This document shows positions 61,567 through 64,000 of a stretch of 64,000 nt of DNA, one piece after another. This stretch comes from Sindora glabra (Eukaryota; Streptophyta; Magnoliopsida; Fabales; Fabaceae), in contig CM035236.1 of assembly GCA_020226215.1 (NCBI GenBank), positions 7,507,001 to 7,571,000 of the forward strand, read 5' to 3'. Under the pieces are notes generated by a model. That model had not been told where the DNA came from, made no database searches, and was given only the letters and a program-made list of their open reading frames with translations. The position numbers were made by a program, and so were the translations under genes. The first letter of the stretch is position 1. Each line of letters begins with the position of its first letter.

Positions 61567-64000
61567 AAAGTATTATGTTTATGTAACTTGCAAAATTTAT
61601 TAAAAAAAGTATATAATTTTACAACTTTCTCGTAATAAGTAATTTTTATAAAGGCCAATTCTACCATGTATTGAATAAAATTTATTGTATGGATGCATTA
61701 ATTTTATTGGTGAATTATGAGTTATTATATTGAATTTTTTTCTAAAAAATTACAGAAATTAATGTAAATCATTTGATACTCAATACATGAATGAATTTGA
61801 TATATGGAAGAACTTATCTTTATGAAAAGAATTTTTTTAAAAAAATCTTTTAAGTTACAATTGTAATTGTTAGAATTGTAACCATTTGTATACTAATTCT
61901 TATATGTAAAATTTATATATAATTATATTTTTATAAAAAATATTGTAAAAAAATAAAATTTTTTAACAAAAATAATAAGTTTTAAAAAAAATTAAAAAGA
62001 AGGAGATGTATGTATAACATGTTGTGCTAAACTCACACAACGGCGTAGAATTTTTAAAAAATTTTATGTGACGAAGTATAAATTTCTACCCGATTCTTTA
62101 TTTGTATAATTTAATTTCCTAATAATATCAATTGTAGGTTGTAGTATTATAGATTGGAGTTTTTGTGTATAAATAAATTCTTTGTACATTTTTTCAAAGT
62201 ATATGACATTACACCTTTAAATTAAAATTAAGGATATTCATTTAAAAAGAAAAAAATAATTCTTTGACTGTGTGATTTATACACTATTAAAAAGTTTGCA
62301 AAAAGTTATTGTACACAAATAACAGTATTTTCAAAAAGTGAATTGAAAATTCATTTTAAATTAAATATTACTAAACAAATTTTAATAAAAAATTTATAAA
62401 AAAATGAGTGAGTATAATATTTATATACATTTTTCTTTTTATGTGATGTGTGCCATGTATTGTTATTCTACAATTTTCTAGTTTGTTAGTAATTTTTTCA
62501 ATCATAAAATATTATTCTTGTAATCTATTTATAATTAAAATATATTACATGTTCTTTTTTTTGTCAAATTTCATTACATCACTGGAGGAATGACCAAAGA
62601 ATTTTGTATATTAAAATAAGGGTGTTTTTGCAAATAATAATTTATTTTGATGAATAGATATACTTTTGATTATTACTAATATCAATTAATTCCCATCTAT
62701 GTATATTAAATTTAATGATAAAAGTTGTGAGAAATTATTTTATAAATTATTATATAATTGCAATTATATATTTAAGAGAAATTGGTGGTGTGAATTAATT
62801 CACCTATAATTGCGCTATATTTATAAGTAATTTGTTAAGATACCATTAAAAAATGAAGAAAGCGAACATGTGTACTGTAGTTCTGTTTAATATCTTACGG
62901 AACCATTGAAAAAAAAAAGGAACTCTGTTTAACATGTAGAATTAAGTTATTTTTGACTTAGAATGCAGTATAGAAAATGGGGCAAATTTCAAAATATTAT
63001 AATTTGAAGAAGCAATTTTCTAACTTTAATAATCTGAAATGTACAAATTACGAGTTATATGACATTGATTAAAAATCACCGCATTTTGAAAGTTGCTATT
63101 TTGAGGTAGGTCGGCATTTTGGGCTTTGTTTGGAAGATGGAAGCACCATGCCCATGTTTTGGAGTGCCATAATGCAGAAGCAGATTGGGTTCTCTTTGAA
63201 TTTGAAATGGATCCGGATACTGAGGTTTGCCAGCCCAAAGTCACGCACGCGACTTGAAGATGTAGACTAAGCATATGCTGAATTGGAACTCCTGAATTTA
63301 GAAGAAAGCAAACTATGCTAGCAAAATGGATTGTCTACTTGACAATTGGCAAACTATACTCTTGTTATGAAAGTATTTGGCTTGAACCTTGAACTGTGTT
63401 AAATAAATTTTTATAATCATCGTAACTTTTTGAATCATTAATTATGAATCATGGTATAATTTATAAGTAAGACAAAGAGGAATCGATAAATATAAGCATG
63501 TGTGTGAGATACAGAGAGAGAGAGCATGAATTAATATTATATCCTATTAGATAGTTACCATTTAACTATTTAATTATATTTCTTTGGCAACTAATCTAGT
63601 GGCTTAAAATTCAAGTATTGTGCCCCACATGATATATATATTAAAGAGTATTGAATATATATAAATTTATATATTCGTTAATTAGTAAGTGATTTGATCT
63701 CATATATTAATTTTGATGCTTGATGAATGCATCAAATTAAAAGTTAAAATATACATAAAATAGGTTCTCTCTCTGTCCAATCATGCATCCAAAAATGAAC
63801 TATAAAAAAGACTACGTATTAGAAAGGAAGGGAGAAAAACCTATTGAAGAAGACAAATCCCAAATCATGGCATTTTCTTCTTTTAATTTAAGTTAATGAA
63901 AATTATGAGTTTCAAGATTCAAAATTAATGTATGACATTGATTAAGAGATTTTATGTTTCCACATTTTAAAAATTTCTTTAACATATGCATCTTGAATCA
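61567..64000. other. AT-rich spacer with one GC-richer patch
   Basis: No gene is supported. At 63060-63290 a less AT-rich patch is open for 82 codons on the minus strand (63274-63026) but matches no family I know. An (AG)n stretch lies near 63510. Confidence 0.5.

Noticed and set aside
1..64000. tRNA, rRNA or microRNA genes
   Set aside because: No tRNA B-box with a foldable partner, no rRNA-like block and no convincing miRNA hairpin was found by eye. A tRNAscan or covariance search would be decisive.

Overview
The window is nuclear DNA of a flowering plant, most likely a eudicot. It is very AT-rich, its genes have introns, and it carries a plant-only protein family (BTB-NPH3) plus plant-type Ty1/copia and hAT elements. 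The species cannot be named from this sequence. Only two host genes can be supported, in a convergent pair at 26-32 kb. The remainder is repeat-rich intergenic DNA.

Layout. 1-5.4 kb: AT-rich spacer with one foldback element. 5455-12690: a complete, apparently young Ty1/copia retrotransposon on the minus strand, with two 465-bp LTRs, PBS, polypurine tract, an open 1373-codon gag-pol and a 5-bp target duplication. 12.7-24.6 kb: AT-rich spacer with a hairpin-bearing minisatellite (15.3-16.65 kb), a 116-bp tandem duplication, a probable Tourist-like MITE and two GC-richer islands of unknown origin. 26075-26724: a two-exon plus-strand gene for a 187-residue protein with a DUF863-like helical motif and an EAR-like motif. 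28844-32126: a five-exon minus-strand gene for a 620-residue BTB-NPH3 protein, a probable CUL3 substrate adaptor. 33239-41581: an old LTR element with no coding interior, full of diverged copies of a motif that also occurs three times in the leader of the intact copia element, and carrying a two-family tandem array. 42932-45784: an old short LTR element with a 1.3-kb non-coding interior. 47.1-51.8 kb: three small hAT-type elements with 8-bp target duplications, plus a foldback element and a possible captured gene fragment. 52689-60234: a decayed copia element with its own target duplication, holding a nested 1650-bp solo LTR. 60.2-64 kb: spacer with a foldback element.

How it fits together. 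The two genes converge and share a 2.1-kb intergenic interval; nothing links their functions. The retroelements represent several ages: LTR pairs differ by about 1.3% in the intact copia, about 10% in the decayed copia and about 15% in the two non-coding elements. The most unusual object is the 8.3-kb non-coding element at 33-41.6 kb, which looks like an expanded copia leader between LTRs. I see no CRISPR array, rRNA, tRNA or gene cluster.
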